A stretch of 46,806 nt of DNA from assembly GCA_013813715.1 (NCBI GenBank), contig JACCRF010000045.1:1-46806 (forward strand), written 5' to 3'. Positions 31,904 through 40,355 of the stretch are shown here, piece after piece. The stretch comes from Gemmatimonadaceae bacterium. Its GTDB lineage: Bacteria > Gemmatimonadota > Gemmatimonadetes > Gemmatimonadales > Gemmatimonadaceae. The notes below the pieces were generated by a model, which did no database searches, had not been told where the DNA came from, and saw nothing but the letters and a program-made list of their open reading frames with translations. The position numbers and the translations under genes are program-made. Position 1 is the stretch's first letter. Each line of letters starts with the position of its first letter.

Positions 31904-33457
31904 GTGTCAGCAGCCTTGAGCCGGTACCACTTTCTCGCCGCGCTGTACGTCGCTGTCGCGGCGATCATGGTCATGTGGGACATCATCGCCGCGGGAAGGA
32001 TCTCGCAGCTTCGGCGCGCTCCTCGCAGTTTCGCTGCGGTCACGGCGTTCGCCGGGCTGCTGATCGTTCCCGCGCTGCTCATCGCATACGCGTCGCCGAC
32101 GATAGTCTACGGTCGCGCGATCCAGCCAGTCGCATGGGTCTGGCCTCTCACTGCCGTGCTGTTCGCGATCCAGGCGACTTACGCGCTAAGCAGGCGCCTC
32201 GTGACGCCGATGTTCGGCGCCCCGGTATTCGTCTACAACCTCATCATCGCGATTGTCGCCGTGTCGCGGTTCGCAATATCACGCGGCTCGGAGCCGCCCG
32301 GCTTCGGGCTTGCGCTGTCCGCGGCGCAGGCGAGCGCGCTCGGATTTTTTTTCGGAGCACCCGCTCTCTGGGGGTCGGGCTACATCCAGGTTCCCCTGTT
32401 CGCCCCAGCGTTGCCGGCACGGTGGAGATTCAGCGGCTTCTTCCGTGCAGGCATCGCGGTGGCGGCCGCCGCGCTCGCGGGCCTCGTCCTGATCGAGATG
32501 CCCAACGCGTTCGAGACCACCAAGGGCTACGCGCGCTACGCCGACGAGCAGTTGCAGGAGCATCCCGAAGGAGACTTCGACATCGGGCTCAAGATTTTCC
32601 CCGACCTTCGCGGGCCGCCGACCCCTCTCGCGATGGAGCGCGACGTTGCCCTCGCTGACTCGCTGGGAGTGAAAGCGGTGACCATCGTGATCGATCCCGA
32701 GGGCGCCCGGCTGGCCTCGCTCGACTCGATCGCCCGAACGGTGGACGACAGACGCGCCGACAGCACTTTGATTGTGATTGCCCTGGGCTACCCCGAGGAT
32801 GCGGCCCGCCAGTTCGCGCTGTCGCCGTCCGATTACACGCGCAGGCGCATCGCGGACGTCGACCGCATTTCGCGCCGCCTGCGGCCGGACATCCTCATTC
32901 CCGCGATCGATCCGTACGGCGAGGGGATCCGCGCCATTGGCGCCCAGCCTCCGGAGTATTGGATCAATTATCTCACCCGCGCCGCCGACACCGCTCACTA
33001 CGTGAACCGCCGCATAAGAGTAGCGGTCGCCGCGTCGAGCTACGGATCGAGGGACAGCACGCTCTACTTCTGGGCTGCCAGTCGCGGATCACCCATCGAC
33101 ATCGTCGGATTCTCGATGCTGCCCGGCTTTGACGGCGCGACTTCGCTCGATACGCATATGCGCGTGGCGCAGCGCTGGATGCGGGCGCTCCCCTCCCGTC
33201 CGGCGCCGAAACCGCACTGGGTCTTCGCGGCGGGCGGCTATCCGCTCGCGCATGGCGAGCGGAATCAGGAGCTGGCGTTGTGGGGAGTGCTCTCATGGGC
33301 GACGACGCAAACCCCGATCCGGGGCCTCGTCGTGTCAGAAGCGGGCGACTACAACGTGCTCAGGGGACTCCGTGGTGCCAACGGACGCATCAGGTCAATC
33401 GCCGCGGCCGTCATGCGCGCCGAGAAGGGACTGCGAGAGACCGCCGCGCCTCGGTAG
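31904..33457 (+). CDS. Membrane protein with large TIM-barrel-like extracytoplasmic domain, unknown
   Basis: 517 residues from GTG 31904. The N-terminal 200 residues hold about six helices (FLAALYVAVAAIMVMWDII, AFAGLLIVPALLIAYA, VWPLTAVLFAIQATYAL and others). The rest looks like an alpha/beta barrel resembling glycoside-hydrolase domains: DFDIGLKIFPDLRG, then ALADSLGVKAVTIVIDP, STLIVIALGYPE, RPDILIPAIDPYGEG, YVNRRIRVAVAASSYGSRDS, IDIVGFSMLPGFDG, KPHWVFAAGGYPLAHGERNQ and a final GLVVSEAGDYN. I cannot assign a glycoside-hydrolase family or identify catalytic acids with confidence. A role in cell-surface glycan handling is a guess. The gene stands alone between two divergent or convergent units. 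Confidence 0.65.
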   Translation: MSAALSRYHFLAALYVAVAAIMVMWDIIAAGRISQLRRAPRSFAAVTAFAGLLIVPALLIAYASPTIVYGRAIQPVAWVWPLTAVLFAIQATYALSRRLVTPMFGAPVFVYNLIIAIVAVSRFAISRGSEPPGFGLALSAAQASALGFFFGAPALWGSGYIQVPLFAPALPARWRFSGFFRAGIAVAAAALAGLVLIEMPNAFETTKGYARYADEQLQEHPEGDFDIGLKIFPDLRGPPTPLAMERDVALADSLGVKAVTIVIDPEGARLASLDSIARTVDDRRADSTLIVIALGYPEDAARQFALSPSDYTRRRIADVDRISRRLRPDILIPAIDPYGEGIRAIGAQPPEYWINYLTRAADTAHYVNRRIRVAVAASSYGSRDSTLYFWAASRGSPIDIVGFSMLPGFDGATSLDTHMRVAQRWMRALPSRPAPKPHWVFAAGGYPLAHGERNQELALWGVLSWATTQTPIRGLVVSEAGDYNVLRGLRGANGRIRSIAAAVMRAEKGLRETAAPR

Positions 33458-33671
33458 TTCCGATTACGCGGGCTTGCGCTGCATCGCAGCAACGACGGAA
33501 CCAAGAAAGACACAGCAGGTGAGAGAAACCAGAGGCGTAGTTGTTGAGTTTCGAGTTAGTTACACGGGCGGCCTGACTGGAGGTTTTTCCCTCTAGCAAC
33601 TCGCTGACTATGCTACTGGCGTCTCTTACCTGTGTTTCTCGGTTCACCTTGTTCCACCGGCCGAAGCGACG

Positions 33672-36317
33672 CTATACTACGCGCCCCGCCCCGCGCACGA
33701 CTCCCTCCACGCGGCGGGCGGGATCGAAAAAGGTCTGCGCGAGGGCCTGGATCTCGGCCGGTGTCACGGCCTCGAGGCGGCGATCATGCTCTTCCAGCTC
33801 ACGCAGCCCGGAGCCGAACAGCCAGGCGTTCAGCATTTCACCAAGAATCGCGGCGCCGCTTTCCAGGCCGATCGCGTGCGAACCAATTGAGTACCGCTTG
33901 GCTCGATCGAGCTCTTCGTCGGTCACCGGTGCGTCGCGCAGCTTCGCGAATTCCGCGAGCAGTCCCTCACGCGCGATGTCCTCCTTCTCGGGAGACGTCG
34001 CAATGTACGCGAGAAACATCCCCGACAGCTCGTGCTGACTGGTGAAAGCGTGAACGGTATAGGCGAGCGATTGCCGGTCGCGGAGCTCGTCGAAGAAGCG
34101 CCCGCCGAGGCCACTGGCAATCGTCGCGGTGAGGTAAGCAGCAAAGCGGCTGTCGTCACGCCGGCCGGGGCCCCGAAACGCTATCGCCAGCGCGGTCTGC
34201 GCCTTGTCGCGCGAATCCACCAGCACGACCTCCTTCTCAGGCCATTGCGGTCGGGCGAGTGGGAGCGCGGCCGCGGGGCGAAGGCCGGCGAATTCCCGCG
34301 CCACGACTCCCGCGACGTCATCCGGTATCACGTCTCCGACAATTCCGACGACGAGCGGCGCGCTCAGCATCTTCGCGGCGTACCATTCGCGAGCTCGATT
34401 CACATCGAGCGCACGAAGCGACTCCTCGGTTCCGAGCGGCGTTCTCGAATATGGATGTGCCCCATACGCTCCCGTCATCACCAGCCGCATCGGAAACCGG
34501 AACATGTCGTCGCGCAATGCCGCAAGATCGGCGAGCGCCACCGTCCGCTCCGTTTCGAACGAATCAGCCGGTATCGTCGCGTTTTGCACAACGTCGGCGA
34601 GCAGCTCCGCAGCCGCTTCGAGATGCTGAACCGGCACCGATATCGACCAGCCAAAGCTCTCAGCGGTTACACCCGGGCTCACGCTGCCACCGAGCATCTC
34701 GGCGTCCTCCGCGATCTGCGCTGCTGAGCGCGTCGTCGTTCCCTTCGTCATTGTGCGCGCGACAAGAGTCGAGATGCCCGCCATCTCCGCCGGCTCGTCG
34801 CGCGCTCCGCCGACAGCGTGGATGGCGAGGTGTGCTATCGCCGCTCCGGGCTTGGGGCGGACGAGAATCGGCATTCCGTTGACGGTGCGGAACACGGAGA
34901 CACCCGCGGTCTCCTCCTCCAAATCGGGCGAGTGGGCCGCAGTCGCCGGTGCGGGAATGTCGCGCGGAGGAAGGGGATCGAGCGCCGCCGGGCGCCATGA
35001 CTCCATCAACTCGAGAATCACCTGCGCGTCCGTTGCGACCTGCGGAGAGCTCGCCGGACGATAGACGACCATTCCGGCGCTGTCCGGCCCGAGATACCGG
35101 CGCGCAGCCTCGTGCACCTGCTCCGCCGTAACCGACATGAAGCGGGCGAAGTAGTCGTCGCCGAGCTGCCAGCCGCCGAGCGCCTCCCATTCCGTGAGAT
35201 GGTTGGCCTGTCCTTCCATGGACTCGAGCCGGCGAATCCAGCGAGCCTCGAAGATTCTGCGAACGCGCTCCAGATCGAACGGATCGATCGGCTCCTCACG
35301 GAGCGCGCGCATCTGCTCCCACGCCGCGCGTGCCGCCTCTACTGTCTTCTCCGGGCGCATCTCCGCATGGACGACGAAGACACCGAGCTCAGTCGGAGTG
35401 TAATTGTACGCCGTCACCGACGATGCGAGCTGCCGCTCGCGCAATGCGCGGTAGAGACGCGACGCGCGTCCGGCGGCCAGAAGATTGCCGGCGACGTCAA
35501 GCGCCGGAGTGTCCTCGTGCATCGTGGCCGGAGTCCTCCAGCCGAACATCAGTTGCGTCTGCGCGATGTCGCCCGACATCTCGTGATACCGCAGCTCTTC
35601 GCGGTGCGGCTCCGCAGGGCCGGCGCTTCGCTCGGGGGTCGAAGCGGGCAGACTTCCGTAAAGGCGGGCAACACGGGCGATCGCATCGTCCACGTCCACA
35701 TCGCCGACAATAGAGAGAATCGTGTTCGACGGCTGGTAGAAGTTGCGATAGAAGCGCAGCATCGCCGTCCTGTTCAGCGCACGAAGACCGGCTTCGCGGC
35801 CGATCCGCCAGCGCCGCATCCGATGCACGTCGTGAATCAGCTCGTATAGCGTCTCGACTGCGAGCGCGGAGGGATCATCGGCCTTCCGTTTGGCTTCCTG
35901 AATGATGACCTCGAGCTCCTTTGCCAGCTCGTCGCCGTCGATCAGACAGTGCGCATACGCATCCGCCTGTATCTCCAGTCCGGACGTGAATCCGGAGGCG
36001 GGCAGAACCGTGTAGTAGCTAGTGTTGTCGTAGATCGTGTGCGCGTTGAGGTATCCGCCGCTCGCCTTCGTCTGCTTGGCGATCTCGCCGACGCCGCGGC
36101 TGGGGGTGCCCTTGAAGAACATGTGCTCGAGAACGTGAGCGATGCCGGTCACGTCATCAGTCTCGTCGAAATATCCCACCTTGACGTGGGTCACTATCGC
36201 AACGACTGGGGCCGACGCGTCCCGCCGCACGAGCACGGTCAAGCCGTTGGGGAGAACTGTGCGGTGCACCGACGCGGGCTCGATGAACGACGTCACGTCA
36301 GGATAGGTATCCGTCAC
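33672..36317 (-). CDS. M16 metallopeptidase, two-unit (pitrilysin/PqqL-like)
   Basis: 881 residues from GTG 36317, overlapping the permease stop by four bases; longer open frame upstream lies within the permease. The first half has the inverted zinc motif HVLEH (His61, Glu64, His65) in GIAHVLEHMFFKGTPSRG, with the distal Glu in LEVIIQEAKRKADDP. The second half (from about residue 430) repeats the fold without a zinc motif (HLAIHAVGGARDEPAEMAGI), as in other two-unit M16 proteins. No signal peptide is visible, so location is uncertain. It degrades or processes peptides of modest size. Its coupling with an ABC exporter suggests handling of an exported peptide, as inference. Confidence 0.92.
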   Translation of the reverse strand: MTDTYPDVTSFIEPASVHRTVLPNGLTVLVRRDASAPVVAIVTHVKVGYFDETDDVTGIAHVLEHMFFKGTPSRGVGEIAKQTKASGGYLNAHTIYDNTSYYTVLPASGFTSGLEIQADAYAHCLIDGDELAKELEVIIQEAKRKADDPSALAVETLYELIHDVHRMRRWRIGREAGLRALNRTAMLRFYRNFYQPSNTILSIVGDVDVDDAIARVARLYGSLPASTPERSAGPAEPHREELRYHEMSGDIAQTQLMFGWRTPATMHEDTPALDVAGNLLAAGRASRLYRALRERQLASSVTAYNYTPTELGVFVVHAEMRPEKTVEAARAAWEQMRALREEPIDPFDLERVRRIFEARWIRRLESMEGQANHLTEWEALGGWQLGDDYFARFMSVTAEQVHEAARRYLGPDSAGMVVYRPASSPQVATDAQVILELMESWRPAALDPLPPRDIPAPATAAHSPDLEEETAGVSVFRTVNGMPILVRPKPGAAIAHLAIHAVGGARDEPAEMAGISTLVARTMTKGTTTRSAAQIAEDAEMLGGSVSPGVTAESFGWSISVPVQHLEAAAELLADVVQNATIPADSFETERTVALADLAALRDDMFRFPMRLVMTGAYGAHPYSRTPLGTEESLRALDVNRAREWYAAKMLSAPLVVGIVGDVIPDDVAGVVAREFAGLRPAAALPLARPQWPEKEVVLVDSRDKAQTALAIAFRGPGRRDDSRFAAYLTATIASGLGGRFFDELRDRQSLAYTVHAFTSQHELSGMFLAYIATSPEKEDIAREGLLAEFAKLRDAPVTDEELDRAKRYSIGSHAIGLESGAAILGEMLNAWLFGSGLRELEEHDRRLEAVTPAEIQALAQTFFDPARRVEGVVRGAGRVV

Positions 36318-37027
36318 GCGAACGGTCTTCTCCGCAGCACGATGAGACCCGCCACGAAGAAGGTCGCGCTGTACCCAAGAAGCCAGAAAACGTCGGTGGG
36401 GTTTGCCTTTCCTCCGCTCAGGATGTCCGACAACGCCGGAGTGAGCTTGTGCAACGGGGGAAGGATGCTGAGAACCATTCGCCGCCAGCCTTCCCGCGTC
36501 TCCCATATGGAATGAAGGAGTGACGACCCGAGGAGCACGGCGGCGAGAATCGGCCAGTCGTGGCGGAAGAGACTCGAGATGCAAAACGCGATTCCGCCCA
36601 GCGACAGATAGACGAGCGCGCAGTAGGTGAGAGCCGCCACCGGCGATACCGGCCTCACCGCGAGCCCGAAAGCGCCGAGGAGAATGGCGAAAACGACGAG
36701 GAAGCCGGTGAAGTTGACAACAAAGAGCTGCGTATAGAACGAGGGAATGCTGACCGGTTTCGAGAACAGAAAACGGAAGTAGCCCATCTTTCTGTCGTTC
36801 GACACGAGACCGTTGAGCGCGATGACGGCGGCGATGAACACGACCTGCTGCAGCGCGATGCCGAGGATTCGAGTGGCACTGTCAGCGTCGAAGCTCATCC
36901 GCATTATCCGGAACGGTGCAATCGTCATGGAACCGATCAGCAGCCCGATGATCAGCAGCGCGATTCCGCGCTCGCGCGCAAAATCCTTGAACTGCCACGC
37001 CATGTACCGCCTGAGGTTCCCGGCCAT
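36314..37027 (-). CDS. ABC-2 type transporter permease
   Basis: 237 residues, six helices. N-terminal WQFKDFARERGIALLIIGLLIG is typical of ABC-2 permeases (amphipathic helix followed by TM1). Then FRFLFSKPVSIPSFYTQLFVV is the cytoplasmic coupling region, and TM helices continue to FWLLGYSATFFVAGLIVL. There is no enzymatic motif. It partners with the ATPase encoded directly upstream, with which it shares one base, and its stop overlaps the M16 peptidase start. Substrate unknown. Confidence 0.85.
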   Translation of the reverse strand: MAGNLRRYMAWQFKDFARERGIALLIIGLLIGSMTIAPFRIMRMSFDADSATRILGIALQQVVFIAAVIALNGLVSNDRKMGYFRFLFSKPVSIPSFYTQLFVVNFTGFLVVFAILLGAFGLAVRPVSPVAALTYCALVYLSLGGIAFCISSLFRHDWPILAAVLLGSSLLHSIWETREGWRRMVLSILPPLHKLTPALSDILSGGKANPTDVFWLLGYSATFFVAGLIVLRRRPFA

Positions 37028-37938
37028 CAGCCTCGCTCCCCCACCGCTTCGCGGAACTGTTGCTCCAGCACCGACCGGGCAGGAACTACGCTGGCAACGA
37101 GCACGCCCGCAGCGATCGCTTTCGCCAGCGCCGCGTTGAGTTCCGCAACGCTCGTGATCGGGAGTTGAAACTCACCGCCCCCGAGGTCTGTCGCCGCAGG
37201 AAGGATTGCCGCCATACAGTCGGCGCCGCTCACCACCGCCAAGCGATAGACTCCCGCGGTTTCCGTCGCCTGGTCATAGCCTGTCTGGACGAGACGCTGG
37301 AGCCGGCCCCGATCGATGATCGCCACGCGGTCAGCGAGACGCTGCAGCTCGTCAAGGTTATGCGAGGCAATGATGATCGTCCGGCCAGGCCTGCGCAGCG
37401 ACTCGACAATGCCCCGGAATCGCTGAGTCCAGATGGGATCCAGTCCATGCGTCGGCTCATCGAGAATCAGCACCTGCTCGTCGCGCAGCAGTGCCTGCGC
37501 GAGACCGAGACGTTGCAGGTTTCCCTTCGACAGCGCCTTTATTTTCTTCGCGCGGTGCTCGGCGATCCCGAGCTGTTCGATAACGGTGTCCACGCGCCGG
37601 CGGACTTCCTGCCGCGGAACCCCCGCCAGCGTGGCAAACCGCGCGAGTGCGTCTTCGCCAGTCCAGGCCGGGTTGATGGTCATGAGCTCGGATAGATAGC
37701 CGATGCCGTTGCGCTCGACGTACGAGCGCGGCTCGAGACCAGCGATCGAAACGCTTCCAGCGGTGGGTCTGAAATAACCGAGCATTAGCGAGATGAGCGT
37801 GCTCTTCCCCGCGCCGTTGGGACCCGCTATTCCGAACACCTCACCTTCCGCCACCTGCAACGAAAACTCCTCGACCGCAGTAACGGAGCGACCGAGGAGC
37901 GACCGATAGACTTTGGTGGCGGAATTGAATTCGATCAC
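37027..37938 (-). CDS. ABC transporter ATP-binding protein
   Basis: 303 residues from GTG 37938 (GTGA overlap with the TPR gene upstream). Walker A GIAGPNGAGKSTLISLML, Q-loop region GYLSELMTINPAWTGED, signature LSKGNLQRLGLAQALL (an S-K-G-N variant), Walker B VLILDEPTHGLDP and switch His in IIIASHNLDEL. The last 90 residues form an extra domain, as in many ABC-2 ATPases of the NosF/CcmA type. It powers the permease downstream. Confidence 0.92.
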   Translation of the reverse strand: MIEFNSATKVYRSLLGRSVTAVEEFSLQVAEGEVFGIAGPNGAGKSTLISLMLGYFRPTAGSVSIAGLEPRSYVERNGIGYLSELMTINPAWTGEDALARFATLAGVPRQEVRRRVDTVIEQLGIAEHRAKKIKALSKGNLQRLGLAQALLRDEQVLILDEPTHGLDPIWTQRFRGIVESLRRPGRTIIIASHNLDELQRLADRVAIIDRGRLQRLVQTGYDQATETAGVYRLAVVSGADCMAAILPAATDLGGGEFQLPITSVAELNAALAKAIAAGVLVASVVPARSVLEQQFREAVGERG

Positions 37939-39065
37939 AAAGGGCGTTGAGGGAGGCAGGAGCTCCAGCTACCGGGGCCCGCGCGGCTGAGGAACGTCTG
38001 TGCTTCCTGAACGCGGTTCAGCCTGGCGAGTGCGCATCCAAGATAACCCTGCGAAGCCTTGTCGGCAGGATTGCTCTGGATCGCCCGCACGAAGAATCGC
38101 CTCGCCACCTCGTAATTGCCCGCCGAGAAGAGGATTAGGCCCATCTCCCGCAGTGCGATCGCGTTGGTGGGTTCGAGGCGAATGGCTGTCTCGAGCTCGC
38201 GTCGGGCGGTGGCCAGGTCTCCCTCTTCGCGGGCCAGTCGCGACAGGAAAACGTGCGGCGTCGCGAGCTCCGGATTGTCGCGAGCGATCGTTGAGAACTG
38301 CCCCCGGGCCGCTTCGCGACGGCCACCCTGCATCATCGAGACTGCCTCGTTCATCTCGGCGGCTGGATCACTGCGCTGCGAGAACATCCAGAAGCCGGCC
38401 AGTGAGCCGAGCACGAGCAATACAAGGGCTGCGATAAGCCAGCTGTTCGGCGGCAGCCGGCTGGCCCGCGATTCATAGCTCGGGAGAGGCTCGGTTGCGA
38501 TCGCATCAGCGTTCCCAGATCGCTGGGGAGCGCTCTGCGCCATCGGCTGGCTGTACGCCGGTGGTGGCGGAGGCGGAGGCGCGGATCGCATCGCTGCAGC
38601 GCCGAGCGCCGCGCCGCCAGCAGCAGAGGCGGCGGCGCCAGGTGAATAGGGCGGGGGCGCGGCCGCCGCCTCGGCTGGCCGCGGTGGAAGTGGAGGAGCG
38701 GCCGGTTCGGCCACCGCGACGGCGAGCCCCGACTCGAGCTGCCGAAAACCTTCACGGGCGACGACCACGTCATTGTCAGTCGCCCGGTAGGTCGTTCTGT
38801 TCGCGCGATCGCGCGCGCCGAGGAACTCCAGGAGCGCGTATGCCTGGCCGAGCGTGATCATCTCGCGCTGGCGAAGCTCGCGTATCAGGCCCTGTCCGCT
38901 TAGCGAGGATCCGCCTATCAACGCGCGCAGCGCCGTCTCGGTGCCATGCCACAACTCGAGGATGTCAGCGGCACGGTCTTCGCCGTCCCGCGCCCGGTCC
39001 ATGCGCGCCGCGATATGCTCCACTACCTTGAGCGCCGCGACCGCAGACTGCTGATCGCCCGTCAT
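37935..39065 (-). CDS. Membrane-anchored TPR protein with Pro-rich linker
   Basis: 376 residues. A soluble N-terminal helical domain (1-115), then a low-complexity linker rich in Pro and Ala (120-180, with a seven-proline run at 163-169), a single transmembrane helix (about 208-229, WLIAALVLLVLGSLAGFWMF), and three to four TPR-like repeats (235-350; LATPHVFLSRLAREEGDLATARRELETAI and neighbours). So the TPR part lies on the far side of the membrane and the N-terminal domain in the cytoplasm, or the reverse. TPR domains bind proteins. Start overlaps the upstream TPR gene by four bases and the stop overlaps the ATPase gene, so it is likely a partner of this ABC system. Confidence 0.8.
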   Translation of the reverse strand: MTGDQQSAVAALKVVEHIAARMDRARDGEDRAADILELWHGTETALRALIGGSSLSGQGLIRELRQREMITLGQAYALLEFLGARDRANRTTYRATDNDVVVAREGFRQLESGLAVAVAEPAAPPLPPRPAEAAAAPPPYSPGAAASAAGGAALGAAAMRSAPPPPPPPAYSQPMAQSAPQRSGNADAIATEPLPSYESRASRLPPNSWLIAALVLLVLGSLAGFWMFSQRSDPAAEMNEAVSMMQGGRREAARGQFSTIARDNPELATPHVFLSRLAREEGDLATARRELETAIRLEPTNAIALREMGLILFSAGNYEVARRFFVRAIQSNPADKASQGYLGCALARLNRVQEAQTFLSRAGPGSWSSCLPQRPL

Positions 39066-40177
39066 CTTACTATCCGAAGAAGCCCGGCATCGGCGCTTCC
39101 ACGGATGAAGCTCTCGGCATCTTCGGTGGGAATGAGATAGCCGGTCAGAGAAAAGCCGCGACGGGCTTCGGTCATCATGAATTCCTTGATTGATCCCGTA
39201 CCAGCCACACCCCGTGCTTCGCTCATTTTCCGAAGAATCTCCTCCCAGGTGCCTTCGATGGCCTTGTCCTCGTCAATCGTGACACAGTGCTCAGCCGGGG
39301 CCGGTTCCCTGTTCTTCGCAAGGTTGCCGAGAAGGGCGCCGAAAAGCTCGAGCTGACCCCGTGCCTCCCCGTCAGCGGACTCGGCGGCTCTGGCTTCGAT
39401 CTCGGCGAGCATCTCGTCGATGTCGTCCGGCTCGCCGGCAAGCTCCGCGAGACGCTCTTCCCACGGCTTCAGCTCCGGGTCGCTGTCACGCAAACGATAG
39501 ACCATCTTCTTGAGCTCGATGAGTCTCCAGATGCCAAGCTCGTCCCAATGGTCGTCGGGCGCCGAGCGATCCAGATGGTACAGCGCCGCCTCGTAGTCGC
39601 CGCGGTCGTAAAAGATATTCCCGAGGTAGATACGCGCCTCGGTGTGATCCTCGTCGATCTTGAGCGCGCGGCGCAGCGTCGCGATGGCGGCGTCATCTTC
39701 ACCCAGCCGGTGCTGTGCGTATCCAATGCACGACACCGCTTCAGCCGAGTCGGGCGACTGACGGGCGCCGATGTCGAAATACTCGCGCGATTCCTCGATC
39801 AGTCCCTCACGGAAAAGCGCGCGGCCGACCTGGAGCATGAGCTCGATGTCGTCCTCATACCCGAGCTCGAGCGTACGCCGGAAGCTCTTCAGGGCAGCGG
39901 CCTGCTGACCGAATTTGAGAAGGGTCTCGCCGAGACCGGCTAGTGCGTCTTCGTGCTCCGGGTCGAGAACAAGGGCCTCTTCAAAGCTCCTGCGGGCCCA
40001 CGCGAATTCCTCTCGCGCGTGATATGCGTAACCGACGCCAATGTGAAGCTCCACCGCATTTGGGTAGAGTGCAAGTCCCTCGCGAAGTACATCCAACGCC
40101 TCATCGTACTGGCCTTCATTGTACAGTTGATGCGCTCGCTCATCGTACTCCTCGGAACTCAGAAAGGGGGTAGCCAT
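39062..40177 (-). CDS. Soluble TPR-repeat protein
   Basis: 371 residues from ATG 40177, with a GGAGG upstream. Residues 5-225 are consecutive TPRs (for example AHQLYNEGQYDEALDVLREGLALYPNAVELHIG and FAWARRSFEEALVLDPEHEDALAGLGE). There is then an acidic segment (DIDEMLAEIEARAAES) and a C-terminal region of about 110 residues (TWEEILRKMSEARG...ARRGFSLTGYLIPTEDAESFIRG) that I do not recognise. No signal or helix. It is the first gene of the five-gene operon, so it may scaffold or regulate the membrane-bound members. A sigma70-like promoter lies just upstream. Confidence 0.85.
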   Translation of the reverse strand: MATPFLSSEEYDERAHQLYNEGQYDEALDVLREGLALYPNAVELHIGVGYAYHAREEFAWARRSFEEALVLDPEHEDALAGLGETLLKFGQQAAALKSFRRTLELGYEDDIELMLQVGRALFREGLIEESREYFDIGARQSPDSAEAVSCIGYAQHRLGEDDAAIATLRRALKIDEDHTEARIYLGNIFYDRGDYEAALYHLDRSAPDDHWDELGIWRLIELKKMVYRLRDSDPELKPWEERLAELAGEPDDIDEMLAEIEARAAESADGEARGQLELFGALLGNLAKNREPAPAEHCVTIDEDKAIEGTWEEILRKMSEARGVAGTGSIKEFMMTEARRGFSLTGYLIPTEDAESFIRGSADAGLLRIVR

Positions 40178-40212
40178 GGCCGGTCACAACCTCCGACTGA
40201 TCGAGTTGCCAT

Positions 40213-40242
40213 ATTGTACTATTCAAGTACCGATTTGTTCAA
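40213..40242 (-). promoter_or_regulatory. Candidate sigma70-type promoter for the TPR-ABC-M16 operon
   Basis: On the minus strand, TTGAAC (40237-40242) and TACAAT (40213-40218) are separated by 18 bases, close to the TTGACA/TATAAT consensus. The -10 box lies 35 bases before the TPR gene start. Found by eye only; not supported by expression data. Confidence 0.45.
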
Positions 40243-40355
40243 GCGCTACCTGTGTTATTGCGTGCAAATTTCGCCCGGTCACTTGACATCCGAACGACAT
40301 TCGTCCAACGCCCTCCAGTGAAAAAGACGCGCGAACGCCGGACTTGCTGCCGGCC

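Noticed and set aside
33458-33671. A 214-bp gap with an open frame ending near 33596
   Set aside because: The frame is the out-of-phase tail of a shadow of the preceding gene and has no start or ribosome-binding site; no tRNA or terminator with a clean stem was found.
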